This document shows, one piece after another, positions 25,447 through 32,991 of a DNA stretch of 64,000 bases. Positions within the stretch are counted from its first letter, which is position 1, and each line of letters opens with the position of its first letter. The notes below the pieces were generated by a model, which searched no databases, was not told the DNA's origin, and saw only the letters and a program-made list of their open reading frames with translations. The position numbers and the translations under genes were made by a program. Source of the stretch: an uncultured Alphaproteobacteria bacterium (lineage in GTDB: Bacteria > Pseudomonadota > Alphaproteobacteria > RF32 > CAG-239); the NCBI GenBank assembly GCA_934273635.1, contig CAKQSV010000007.1, positions 1-64,000 on the forward strand. Reading direction: 5' to 3'.

Positions 25447-27000
25447 ATGCTGAAAAAATTTCTGTCCGTTCGTGCGATTTTGACCTTGGGTTTGGTGCTC
25501 TCGGTCATTTTTGCCATATATAGCATTTATTACAAAATCACTTATTGGGGGTTGTCGTTTAATCCGGCGCAAAAAACCAATGTGTGGACGATTGAGGCAC
25601 ATATTTCTTTTATGCCGAACGGCGAACCTATCAAAGTTTCGGTGGCAACGCCGACCATCAGCAAAGATTTTAAAATTTTAGATGAAAATATCATTGCCAA
25701 AAAATATCGGATTAAAAAAGACAAAAAGAACAATCGTATTGAGCTGACTGCCAAAAATTTGGAAGGCGAACAGAATATTTATTATCAGTTATTGCTGTTT
25801 GACAATATTGCTGACGGCGGTAAAACCCCCGCACCGGTGCCTGCCAAACCAAAGAAACCCGTGTTGGACGACCAATCTCGCCTGAATATTCAAGAGGTTT
25901 TGACTTCGGCTAAAAATATGCCGGGGGACTTGCCGCAACAGGTTATCCGCTTTGTCAATCAAGAGACTCCCGACGCGTCGGTCGTCGCCTTGATGCCGAT
26001 GAAAAAAACACAAAAAGAGGTTTTGGATATTATTCAGACCGCGCTCAATTTTGCCGGTGTGCCCAACCGCAGTGCTCGCGGTATTAAGTTGGAAGAAGAC
26101 AAAAAGTCTTTCACGCCGGATTATATGCTTGAGGCCTATGTTGACGGCGTGTGGAAACTTTATGACATCAAAACCGGACGCAAAGGCAAACCTGAAAACT
26201 TTGTGCTTTATCAGCGCGGCGGCGTGTCTTTGGTTGACGTGACCGGCGGTGATGATTCAACCATTCAATTTTCGGTAATGAAGTCTATCAGTTCAACGTT
26301 TCAGTTGGCGGCGAAAAGAGCCGAGCTTGAAAACAAAGGCGACTCATTCAGCCTGTCGGTTTTTAATCTGCCGGTGATGGAACAAAACACCATTAAGTGG
26401 CTGACAATCTTCCCATTGGCGATTTTGGTGATTGTCTTGTTGCGCAATGTGGTCGGTATTCAAACCATGGGTACTTTTACCCCCATGTTATTGGCGTTGG
26501 CGTTGGTTAAAACCGGTTTTGTTGCCGGACTGGTTTGTTTTACGGCCATTATCACCCTCGGTCTGATTATTCGTGCGGTGTTATCAAAACTCAATCTTTT
26601 GTTGGTGCCGAGAATTTCAGCCGTGGTGATTTTTGTGATTTTGATTATGCAGGCGCTGACGGTTTTGGGTTATCGTTTTAGTGTTGACATTGCCTTGTCG
26701 GCGGTGTTCTTCCCCATCATTATTATGGCGTGGATTATTGAGCGCGCTTCCATAACTTGGGAGGAAGACGGACCCGCTAACGCCGGACGAGAGATTTTTT
26801 ATAGTCTTGTGGTGGCGATTATCACCTACTTTATTGTCAGCGACAGCCATATCCGTCACATTATGTATGTGTTTAATGAGCTGAATATTGTGATTTTGTT
26901 TGTGGTTATGCTGCTCGGCACTTATACCGGCTATCGTTTGACCGAACTCAGACGTTTTGCACCGGTATTGAAGGAGAACAACAATGTGGAGCGCCATTAA
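25447..27000 (+). CDS. Inactive transglutaminase fused to seven transmembrane helices
   Basis: 517 residues: one N-terminal membrane helix (~10-30), a ~350-residue extracytoplasmic part with an inactive transglutaminase-like fold (QEVLTSAKNMPGDLPQQVIRFVNQ ... MLEAYVDGVWKLYDIKTG; no obvious Cys-His-Asp triad), then about seven helices (from WLTIFPLAILVIVLLRNVVG). This architecture is a known family found with RimK-like ATP-grasp and retropepsin genes in proteobacteria; its biochemical role is unsettled. Its last 17 bases overlap the next gene. Confidence 0.87.
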   Translation: MLKKFLSVRAILTLGLVLSVIFAIYSIYYKITYWGLSFNPAQKTNVWTIEAHISFMPNGEPIKVSVATPTISKDFKILDENIIAKKYRIKKDKKNNRIELTAKNLEGEQNIYYQLLLFDNIADGGKTPAPVPAKPKKPVLDDQSRLNIQEVLTSAKNMPGDLPQQVIRFVNQETPDASVVALMPMKKTQKEVLDIIQTALNFAGVPNRSARGIKLEEDKKSFTPDYMLEAYVDGVWKLYDIKTGRKGKPENFVLYQRGGVSLVDVTGGDDSTIQFSVMKSISSTFQLAAKRAELENKGDSFSLSVFNLPVMEQNTIKWLTIFPLAILVIVLLRNVVGIQTMGTFTPMLLALALVKTGFVAGLVCFTAIITLGLIIRAVLSKLNLLLVPRISAVVIFVILIMQALTVLGYRFSVDIALSAVFFPIIIMAWIIERASITWEEDGPANAGREIFYSLVVAIITYFIVSDSHIRHIMYVFNELNIVILFVVMLLGTYTGYRLTELRRFAPVLKENNNVERH

Positions 27001-27940
27001 AGAATTTTGCTCTCGTCCCAAACGTTTGCGCAAGGCCGGCATTTTGGGCATGAACTGTCGCAACTACGCGGTGATTGCTCAATGTAATCGGCGGCGATTG
27101 TACCCTTTGGTGGACGATAAGGTGCAGACCAAAATTTTGGCTAACAAAATCGGCATTACTACACCAAAGCTTATTGGCGTGATTGAACACCAATTTGAGG
27201 TTAAAAACTTTCTTGAAGTGGTTAAAGGTTATTCGGAATTTGTGGTTAAACCCGCGCACGGCAGCGGCGGAAAAGGTGTGTTGATTATCAAAAGCTATAC
27301 CTCAGAGACTTTCACCACTCCGTCGGGACGGCAAATTACGTTTAATGAGGTTTATCAGCATATTTCCAATATTCTCAGCGGCTTATACAGCTTGGGCGGC
27401 AAATATGACGTGGCTGTGGTGGAAGAGTTGGTGCACTTTAGCAATGTGTTTGAAAAATACAGTTATCAGGGTATTCCCGATGTGCGGGTGATTGTGTATA
27501 AGGGTTTTCCGGCCATGGCGATGACACGTTTGTCCACTGCCGAATCCGGTGGACGCGCCAACTTGCATCAGGGGGCTATCGGCGTGGGACTGGATATTCA
27601 AACCGGCAACTCTCTATGCGCAGTGCAGCACAATCGTCCGGTGACAATTCATCCCGACACTAAAGAAGATCTTTTAAGCATTAAAGTGCCATTGTGGCGC
27701 GAACACCTTGAAATTGCGGTAAAAGCCTATGAAATGACCGGACTGGGATATTTGGGCGCAGATATTGTGCTTGACCGCGACAAAGGTCCGATGATGTTGG
27801 AGCTTAATGCCCGCCCTGGGTTGGCGATTCAAATTGCAAACGGTCGCGGCTTGGGAGGCGTGATTGAAAAAATTGAAAAAACTTATCCTAAAGGGCTGAG
27901 TTGGAAAGAACGTGTTGATTTTGTACTACAACATAACTAA
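26984..27940 (+). CDS. Alpha-L-glutamate ligase-like ATP-grasp protein
   Basis: 318-residue ATP-grasp enzyme: EFVVKPAHGSGGKGVLII gives the ATP-binding lysine and glycine-rich loop, and YLGADIVLDRDKGPMMLELNARPGLAIQIAN supplies the metal-binding E/N residues. Members are predicted to join an amino acid (often glutamate) to a peptide or protein carboxylate, like RimK. AAGGAG lies 8 bases upstream of the ATG, which overlaps the preceding gene by 17 bases, so the two are surely co-translated. Confidence 0.87.
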   Translation: MWSAIKEFCSRPKRLRKAGILGMNCRNYAVIAQCNRRRLYPLVDDKVQTKILANKIGITTPKLIGVIEHQFEVKNFLEVVKGYSEFVVKPAHGSGGKGVLIIKSYTSETFTTPSGRQITFNEVYQHISNILSGLYSLGGKYDVAVVEELVHFSNVFEKYSYQGIPDVRVIVYKGFPAMAMTRLSTAESGGRANLHQGAIGVGLDIQTGNSLCAVQHNRPVTIHPDTKEDLLSIKVPLWREHLEIAVKAYEMTGLGYLGADIVLDRDKGPMMLELNARPGLAIQIANGRGLGGVIEKIEKTYPKGLSWKERVDFVLQHN

Positions 27941-27973
27941 ATAAAAATTAGGATGTTTTTTTGGAGAAAATAG

Positions 27974-28588
27974 ATGAATAGCGAAACAAAAATGATTAAA
28001 AATACCAATACGCAAAAATTGGCAAAAAGCACGACGCAATCTCTGGAGCACGAAGAAAAGAAAAAGCTCAACATGAGCCCGACCAGAGCTAAAAAAATTA
28101 AGCACTCTTATCAAGTTAAAGACCCCGAGAACGCTTTGTTACTCAAGCTCAAAGACGGCGATGTGGTGATTGAGATGTTTCCGGACTCCGCGCCGAACCA
28201 CGTTGAGCGTATTAAAGAATTGGCACGCGCCGAGTTTTATAACGGTTTGAAATTTCATCGCGTGATTGACGGCTTTATGGCGCAGACCGGTTGTCCTTAC
28301 GGCACAGGCACCGGCGGTTCAGGCAAAAAGCTCAAAGCCGAATTTAATACCCGTCCACACAAACGCGGCACGGTATCAATGGCGCGTTCAATGATGCCGG
28401 ACTCCGCAGACAGTCAGTTTTTTATCTGCTTTGACGACTGTGATTGGCTCAACGGGCAATACACGGTTTGGGGCGAAGTCACCTCGGGTATGGAATTTGT
28501 CGACAACATCAAAAAAGGCAGCGGCGCCAACGGTATGGTCTCTGAACCTGATGAGATTATCAGCCTGACGGTGATTGCCGACTTGTAA
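27974..28588 (+). CDS. Cyclophilin-type peptidyl-prolyl cis-trans isomerase
   Basis: 204-residue PPIase. The cyclophilin core starts at about residue 52 (NALLLKLKDGDVVIEMFPDSAPNHVERIKELA) with the active-site FHRVIDGFMAQTGCPYGTGTGGSG and QFFICFDDCDWLNGQYTVWGEV segments. The N-terminal ~50 residues are Lys/Glu/Thr-rich and lack a signal peptide, so the enzyme is probably cytoplasmic. GGAGAAA precedes the ATG. Confidence 0.92.
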   Translation: MNSETKMIKNTNTQKLAKSTTQSLEHEEKKKLNMSPTRAKKIKHSYQVKDPENALLLKLKDGDVVIEMFPDSAPNHVERIKELARAEFYNGLKFHRVIDGFMAQTGCPYGTGTGGSGKKLKAEFNTRPHKRGTVSMARSMMPDSADSQFFICFDDCDWLNGQYTVWGEVTSGMEFVDNIKKGSGANGMVSEPDEIISLTVIADL

Positions 28589-28609
28589 AAATTATCGCCT
28601 TTATTATCA

Positions 28610-28635
28610 CGGCAGGCTTCCCCTGCCGTTTTTTT
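28610..28635 (+). terminator. Terminator after the cyclophilin gene
   Basis: CGGCAGG (28610-28616) pairs with CCTGCCG (28622-28628), followed by seven T. The unit, with its trailing GCGGCA, is repeated at 30023-30049. Confidence 0.9.
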
Positions 28636-28647
28636 GCGGCACAATTC

Positions 28648-29085
28648 CTACCGACAATTTCCTTTCATAATCATTTGATAGCCTTGTTGTATATTAAAAT
28701 TTTTTTTGAATTTATTAGTTATCAAACCATTTTTAGCTTGATAAATCTGTTTTTTGAACTTATCTATTGTGTATATTGATGATGCAACGGTACCTATTTG
28801 CAGAAGTTCCGCTTTTTCATCGTTATCCATGAATAATAGTAATGGCGTTTTATCTTTAGTTATTTCATCTTGTAAATAACTATTTTTGTCATCAATGACA
28901 ATTTGGAATGCGGAAATAGTGCTAGTTGTCTCCACATTTTTATTAAACCACTTAAATGAATTCCAAAGTTTTCCCTTAGCAGATAAAGGTGTTGTGAGCC
29001 CTGTCATCTGTTCGCAATAGTATGTCTCCTTGGCTTTTATACCAAAAGAGATTAAACAAATTATTACAATTAGAATATATTTCAT
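28648..29085 (-). CDS. Exported protein of unknown function
   Basis: 145 residues with a signal peptide (MKYILIVIICLISFGIKA). The mature part is Lys/Asn/Thr-rich with two cysteines (CEQMTG near the start, NCR at the end) that could form a disulfide. No family recognised. Base composition is clearly more AT-rich than the surrounding housekeeping genes. It starts 7 bases after the lipoprotein gene and is probably co-transcribed with it. Confidence 0.7.
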   Translation of the reverse strand: MKYILIVIICLISFGIKAKETYYCEQMTGLTTPLSAKGKLWNSFKWFNKNVETTSTISAFQIVIDDKNSYLQDEITKDKTPLLLFMDNDEKAELLQIGTVASSIYTIDKFKKQIYQAKNGLITNKFKKNFNIQQGYQMIMKGNCR

Positions 29086-29092
29086 AATTTAC

Positions 29093-29305
29093 CTACCAAG
29101 AATAGCCAAATTCTCCACAATTTCTATCAATCGAATCCAATGCCTCTTCTGCAGTATAAAGACCGTTATTGTATCCGTCTATATTGGATTTTATAATTGC
29201 ACGGCAATTTTTCGGCAACCCTGTTTTCCCGTAAGTCAGTTTTTGGTTATTGTCACAAGCAAATAAAAACAAAACTGCTACTAATAAAAACAAAAAATTT
29301 TTCAT
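29093..29305 (-). CDS. Small lipoprotein of unknown function
   Basis: 70 residues: a hydrophobic signal ending in the lipobox LFAC (Cys17), then a short mature part with two further cysteines (PKNC, RNC). A strong GAGGAGG ribosome site precedes the ATG at 29305. First gene of a two-gene minus-strand unit with the exported protein at 28648. No family recognised. Confidence 0.75.
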   Translation of the reverse strand: MKNFLFLLVAVLFLFACDNNQKLTYGKTGLPKNCRAIIKSNIDGYNNGLYTAEEALDSIDRNCGEFGYSW

Positions 29306-29475
29306 CTTAAAAACCTCCTCATGTTGCGTGGTAATATAGCCTAATTTTCTTTATTTTCTATTTATAAGCTCACGAATTTTTTTATTTTAGAGATTGAATT
29401 TATCATTAAGATATGATAGAAGTTTTGTACAAAATGTTATTATTTATCAGTGTTTAATTTAATACTTCAATTATT

Positions 29476-30003
29476 ATGAAATCTGAAAAATTATTAAGTA
29501 TGATTCAGTTTGCGGAAGGTGAAAAAGTTTGTTTGGAGCCTTTCTCGTATAAGCGATTGTTGCAGTTTTATTCGCTATGCAAGAAATCGCGCGCAAAATG
29601 GGAAAAATTTGTTGTTTTACATTTTAATGGGCTTAACGGAGCCAGACAGTTCATTGCCCAACAGGTTAATAATGACAAATTTGTCGGTTACTTTATTTTG
29701 GATAAAAAGTCGTTTAAGACAATCGGTTTTATTATAGGAGATGCAATTTCCGACACCGAGATATCTATCACCCGCGCTATCAGTGCCAAATATGAGGGAC
29801 GAGGGTATGCTTTTGAAGCAAGACAACTTTTTGAAGATTTGATGGTTGAAGCCGGCTTTACCTCTATCGTCAGTTTTTGCGAGGAGGAAAACACCCACAG
29901 CAAAGAATTGTTGCTACGAGACGGATATGGGAAAGAAGCGGCGAGAACCTTTTCCGTCGGGTCGGTCTCTGTGGTATTGGAAACTTATCGCAAATATCTG
30001 TAA
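29476..30003 (+). CDS. GNAT-family N-acetyltransferase
   Basis: 175 residues resembling RimJ/RimL-type acetyltransferases, which transfer an acetyl group from acetyl-CoA to amines. Visible: GYFILDKKSFKTIGFIIGDAI, the acetyl-CoA region ISAKYEGRGYAFEARQLFEDLM and the C-terminal NTHSKELLLRDGYGKE. The usual Q/RxxGxG/A loop is atypical (KYEGRGYA). The substrate is unknown. AT-rich upstream sequence; no strong ribosome site seen before the ATG. Confidence 0.78.
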   Translation: MKSEKLLSMIQFAEGEKVCLEPFSYKRLLQFYSLCKKSRAKWEKFVVLHFNGLNGARQFIAQQVNNDKFVGYFILDKKSFKTIGFIIGDAISDTEISITRAISAKYEGRGYAFEARQLFEDLMVEAGFTSIVSFCEEENTHSKELLLRDGYGKEAARTFSVGSVSVVLETYRKYL

Positions 30004-30022
30004 TCATTGAACCTAATTTTAA

Positions 30023-30049
30023 CGGCAGGCTTCCCCTGCCGTTTTTTTT
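30023..30049 (+). terminator. Terminator after the GNAT gene
   Basis: CGGCAGG (30023-30029) and CCTGCCG (30035-30041) with eight T; essentially identical to the terminator at 28610-28635, in the same orientation. Confidence 0.9.
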
Positions 30050-30066
30050 GCGGCAAAAGATAATAC

Positions 30067-30095
30067 TTGCAAAAATGGCAAAAATTCAGTATGTT
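30067..30095 (+). promoter_or_regulatory. Probable promoter of the orphan gene at 30128
   Basis: TTGCAA (30067-30072), 17-base spacer, TATGTT (30090-30095), 33 bases before the ATG. Confidence 0.45.
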
Positions 30096-30127
30096 ACAAA
30101 AAAATATTATTAACTAAATATACTATT

Positions 30128-30757
30128 ATGAATATGTTAAAGCAAATGTTCCGCGGTGTTTTTGGCACTCAGGGACGACAGCAAAATCGTTTTAAGCCTT
30201 GCATTTTGAGCAAAAGACAAACAGCAGGAATGCGGCTGGATAGCGAAATTGCTGAGATTTATGAGCCGGCTTTGGTTAACTCCGGTGTTAAGATTCCGCT
30301 GAGTGAACCTCAGGTTTATGATTTTCCGCTCTCAGCAAAAGAAATTGCAGAGCTGAAAATCGGTCTGCGTTATGTTTGGTGCGACGGTTATGAGTCTGAG
30401 GTTTGGGCGCCTCGTCATTGCAAATATTTGGGGATACGCCTTTCCGAGAGTTTTATTTTGCACGAAACTTATGTTCAGAGCACCTGGTCACATGGCGTGG
30501 CTTTGTTTAAACAAAAGTGTCATGCCCGAAAGTTGAGCCTTGACGAGTTCAAACTTTTGAATCTGGTATGGGATACGGTGTCATACATGCGTTTGAGAGC
30601 TGAAGACGCGCCACTGCCGAAAAGAGCCACGCGTTTTTGGATTCAGCCGGCAGATGCCAAGCGCTATTGGGCGGACGATTGGGCTGACCGTTATGGCAAC
30701 ACTTACAGCCATCCGACAGAAGCTTCGGCTTGCTTGTTGCTTGCGGTTCAAAACTAA
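30128..30757 (+). CDS. Hypothetical protein
   Basis: 209 residues, apparently soluble, no signal peptide. Aromatic-rich with WCDGYESEVWAPRHCKYLGIRLSESFILHETYVQSTWSH and a Trp-rich C-terminus (RFWIQPADAKRYWADDWADRYGNTY). No family recognised. A second in-frame ATG lies at 30134; neither has a strong ribosome site. It is followed at once by a bidirectional terminator shared with the next, convergent gene. Confidence 0.72.
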   Translation: MNMLKQMFRGVFGTQGRQQNRFKPCILSKRQTAGMRLDSEIAEIYEPALVNSGVKIPLSEPQVYDFPLSAKEIAELKIGLRYVWCDGYESEVWAPRHCKYLGIRLSESFILHETYVQSTWSHGVALFKQKCHARKLSLDEFKLLNLVWDTVSYMRLRAEDAPLPKRATRFWIQPADAKRYWADDWADRYGNTYSHPTEASACLLLAVQN

Positions 30758-30794
30758 AAAAAAGCACGGGAGAAACCTCTCGTGCTTTTTTTTA
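30756..30794. terminator. Bidirectional terminator
   Basis: AGCACG (30763-30768) pairs with CGTGCT (30781-30786), extended by GGAG/CTCT, with A-run before and T-run after, so it ends both converging genes. Confidence 0.85.
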
Positions 30795-30797
30795 ATT

Positions 30798-31397
30798 TTA
30801 GCCGATGTAAAGATACACCGGAACTTCTTTATTGGTTTCTAACACCATACACAACACATGATAAAAGCACAGGACATCAGGTTCTTCCATCGGGCGGCGA
30901 AATAATTTGAGCCCTGAAGAACTAACGTCATACCAACATGGTTTTTGATGTTTTTGGCGCCACAGATATTCTGCCTCAGTGATGTCGGTATGTTTATCGG
31001 TTGTTGTCCAATAAATCATCGGAAGTTTGAAATTATGGCGTTCTTCCTTGCTGTAAGAATCAAACAATTCCCTTGCCAACAGTGCTAAAGCGGCAAACAT
31101 CTTGCTTTGTGCAATGAGTTGAGGAAGTATCTGCCGTTTCACATTAGGCAAAAGCGACTTCATCACCAGACTTAAAAGCTCAAAACTCTTGCTCTGCCCT
31201 TTTTCTTCCATTTCCCATACGGTAACACAGAAAATCTCAAGCAAATTCTGAGCCTGCTCAATATCCAAATCCACAAAAACGCCAATCATACGGCAATTTT
31301 TGTTCACATATGCCGCAAATGTCCGAGCCAAAGCGTCATCCGCCGACACAGACAAAAGCTCATTGATTCCGTTTTGTATTGTATTTGTTGTTTCCAT
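30798..31397 (-). CDS. Hypothetical protein
   Basis: 199 residues, mostly helical in the first two thirds (ELLSVSADDALARTFAAYVNK ... IAQSKMFAALALLARELFDS), no signal peptide or membrane segment. No family recognised. The promoter region is a near copy of that of the orphan at 31582, though the proteins are not alike. Confidence 0.7.
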   Translation of the reverse strand: METTNTIQNGINELLSVSADDALARTFAAYVNKNCRMIGVFVDLDIEQAQNLLEIFCVTVWEMEEKGQSKSFELLSLVMKSLLPNVKRQILPQLIAQSKMFAALALLARELFDSYSKEERHNFKLPMIYWTTTDKHTDITEAEYLWRQKHQKPCWYDVSSSGLKLFRRPMEEPDVLCFYHVLCMVLETNKEVPVYLYIG

Positions 31398-31432
31398 AAA
31401 AATAAATATTAATAATTAAACATATTACGGAA

Positions 31433-31460
31433 ACTATACCATATCTTTCGTCAAATGCAA
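31433..31460 (-). promoter_or_regulatory. Promoter of the orphan at 30798 (duplicated block, copy 1)
   Basis: On the minus strand TTGCAT (31455-31460), 16-base spacer, TATAGT (31433-31438). The surrounding ~45 bases, including TTTTTCAGCTC upstream of the -35 box, match 32094-32140. Confidence 0.6.
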
Positions 31461-31540
31461 TATTGAGCTGAAAAATATCTGCGTTCCACTCTGCAAAACG
31501 GGAATAGTAAACATTTTTATTAAGTGCTTTTTACACAAAA

Positions 31541-31579
31541 AAAATCCCGCGTGATTAATTTATCACACGGGATTTTTTT
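31541..31579. terminator. Bidirectional terminator after the orphan at 31582
   Basis: AATCCCG (31543-31549) pairs with CGGGATT (31568-31574), with GTGAT/ATCAC continuing the stem; A-run on one side and T-run on the other. Confidence 0.85.
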
Positions 31580-31581
31580 AA

Positions 31582-32052
31582 TTACTTAGGAAATTCAAGT
31601 CTTTTCTCTTTTTGCGGAGCGAATCCAAACGCCACATAGAGGTCGGTTAGATTTTGGCCCCAATCAATAAACCTTTTACCGTTTTTAAGCGAATAATAAC
31701 CATCAACACGTCCATGCCAATCATCATAGGTGCTTGATGTCCAACAATCTCTGATTTCAAAATCAGCATTGCGTCCCATAACATTTAGCTTTTCAATTTG
31801 TTCAAGAGTCAAAAGCTCAAATGTTACTCCTAAATTTAAGCGTTCCATGTCTTGCAGAAAACCTGACGAAGCCTTCTTATTGACATTTTCCACCCACGGA
31901 GCCGCCGAGACAAAAAAGTGCAAAGGCTTATTTGACAACCAACCTTGTGCAAAAGTACATCTCACGCCAAGGTCAATAGCAAAGCGTTGCTCTTTTGGTG
32001 ACGATAACGGAACTTCATTAAATGAAGAATCCACAAACTTAATTTCATCCAT
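31582..32052 (-). CDS. Hypothetical protein
   Basis: 156 residues, no signal peptide or membrane segment. Mixed alpha/beta composition with aromatic patches (FVSAAPWVENV, DCWTSSTYDDWHGRVDGYYSLKNGKRFIDWGQN). No family recognised. It has its own promoter (32094-32121) and terminator and so forms a single-gene unit. Confidence 0.7.
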   Translation of the reverse strand: MDEIKFVDSSFNEVPLSSPKEQRFAIDLGVRCTFAQGWLSNKPLHFFVSAAPWVENVNKKASSGFLQDMERLNLGVTFELLTLEQIEKLNVMGRNADFEIRDCWTSSTYDDWHGRVDGYYSLKNGKRFIDWGQNLTDLYVAFGFAPQKEKRLEFPK

Positions 32053-32093
32053 AAATAAAAAAATTAAAATTAATAATACTAATTACGGTTGGG

Positions 32094-32121
32094 AATATAT
32101 CATATCTTTTGCCAAATGCAA
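32094..32121 (-). promoter_or_regulatory. Promoter of the orphan at 31582 (duplicated block, copy 2)
   Basis: On the minus strand TTGCAT (32116-32121), 16-base spacer, TATATT (32094-32099). Spacing and most flanking bases equal those of copy 1 at 31433-31460. Confidence 0.6.
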
Positions 32122-32139
32122 TATGGAGCTGAAAAATAC

Positions 32140-32922
32140 TTATTTTTTCCATTGCGCAAAAGCTGCTGCAATATCTTCTTCTTTGGCAAATTCTTGTCTT
32201 TCAGCCTGCTTAACGCCTTGAGCAATGTGTTCTATCTGTCCTTTTCCAATTTTCAGTTGGGAGAGGTGGGATTTGGCGGCGGGGGAAACCTGATAGGATT
32301 CACGGATTTTTTGGATGGTTTTGTTGTGTGTCCATGCGGGAAGTCGGCGGTTTTGCAAAATGAGTTCCACTTTGGCGGGATATTTGACATAAGCCATAGA
32401 AAGCAACCACGCCACCGCCATTTTGACATAATATTCATCCGACGTGTTGGCTATCGCACGCATTAAAATCTTATCAATAAAAGCATCTTCCAACAAGCCG
32501 TTTAAGCTCATCACCAGAGCAAAGCGTTGGGCATAGGCTGCAGGCGTTTCAAAATACGTTTGCAGAAATGTCCAGAGTTGCGGTTTATCCGCCTCTTGCC
32601 ACTTAAACGACGCGCAAAAACTGTCGCAGACCGACCAGTTGTCAATCAACGGCACAAAGTCGGCAATCAGAGCGAATTTTTCGGACAAACTGACATTGGC
32701 ATAAGCGATGATAAAACCTCGCAACATTTTTTCTTCCAGATAAGTTGTCGGCAGCTGTGGCAATATCTCACGCCAATTTCCTTTTATCGCCTGTTTGGCT
32801 AATCGACGGATGGTGGGAATACGCACCCCCAGTAATGCGGTATCAGGCGGCAGTAATTTGGCACTAAACCGTTTATAATCTTCTTTCTGATGTCGGTGCA
32901 GTTCTTCTAAAATGGCAATCAT
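32140..32922 (-). CDS. AlkD-like DNA alkylation repair protein
   Basis: 260-residue HEAT-repeat (ALK) protein of the AlkC/AlkD superfamily; relatives are DNA glycosylases excising N3/N7-alkylated purines. Recognised from LGVRIPTIRRLAKQ, TYLEEKMLRGFIIAYA, LIDNWSVCDSFCASFKW and YYVKMAVAWLLSMAYVKYP, in family order. The WSVCD motif carries the Trp and Asp noted in AlkD active sites. Glycosylase activity is inferred from family only. Confidence 0.85.
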   Translation of the reverse strand: MIAILEELHRHQKEDYKRFSAKLLPPDTALLGVRIPTIRRLAKQAIKGNWREILPQLPTTYLEEKMLRGFIIAYANVSLSEKFALIADFVPLIDNWSVCDSFCASFKWQEADKPQLWTFLQTYFETPAAYAQRFALVMSLNGLLEDAFIDKILMRAIANTSDEYYVKMAVAWLLSMAYVKYPAKVELILQNRRLPAWTHNKTIQKIRESYQVSPAAKSHLSQLKIGKGQIEHIAQGVKQAERQEFAKEEDIAAAFAQWKK

Positions 32923-32932
32923 TATATCCTCA

Positions 32933-32975
32933 TAAAAAAACAGAAGACACCAAAATTGCTTCCGATGTCTTCTGT
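32933..32975 (-). terminator. Terminator of pnp
   Basis: On the minus strand ACAGAAGACA and TGTCTTCTGT (32940-32949 and 32966-32975) form a perfect ten-pair stem followed by seven U. Confidence 0.9.
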
Positions 32976-32991
32976 CTTGCTTAGCGGTTAA

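Noticed and set aside
28648..32052. Prophage or integrative element
   Set aside because: No integrase, structural phage gene, transposase or tRNA-linked attachment duplication was found.
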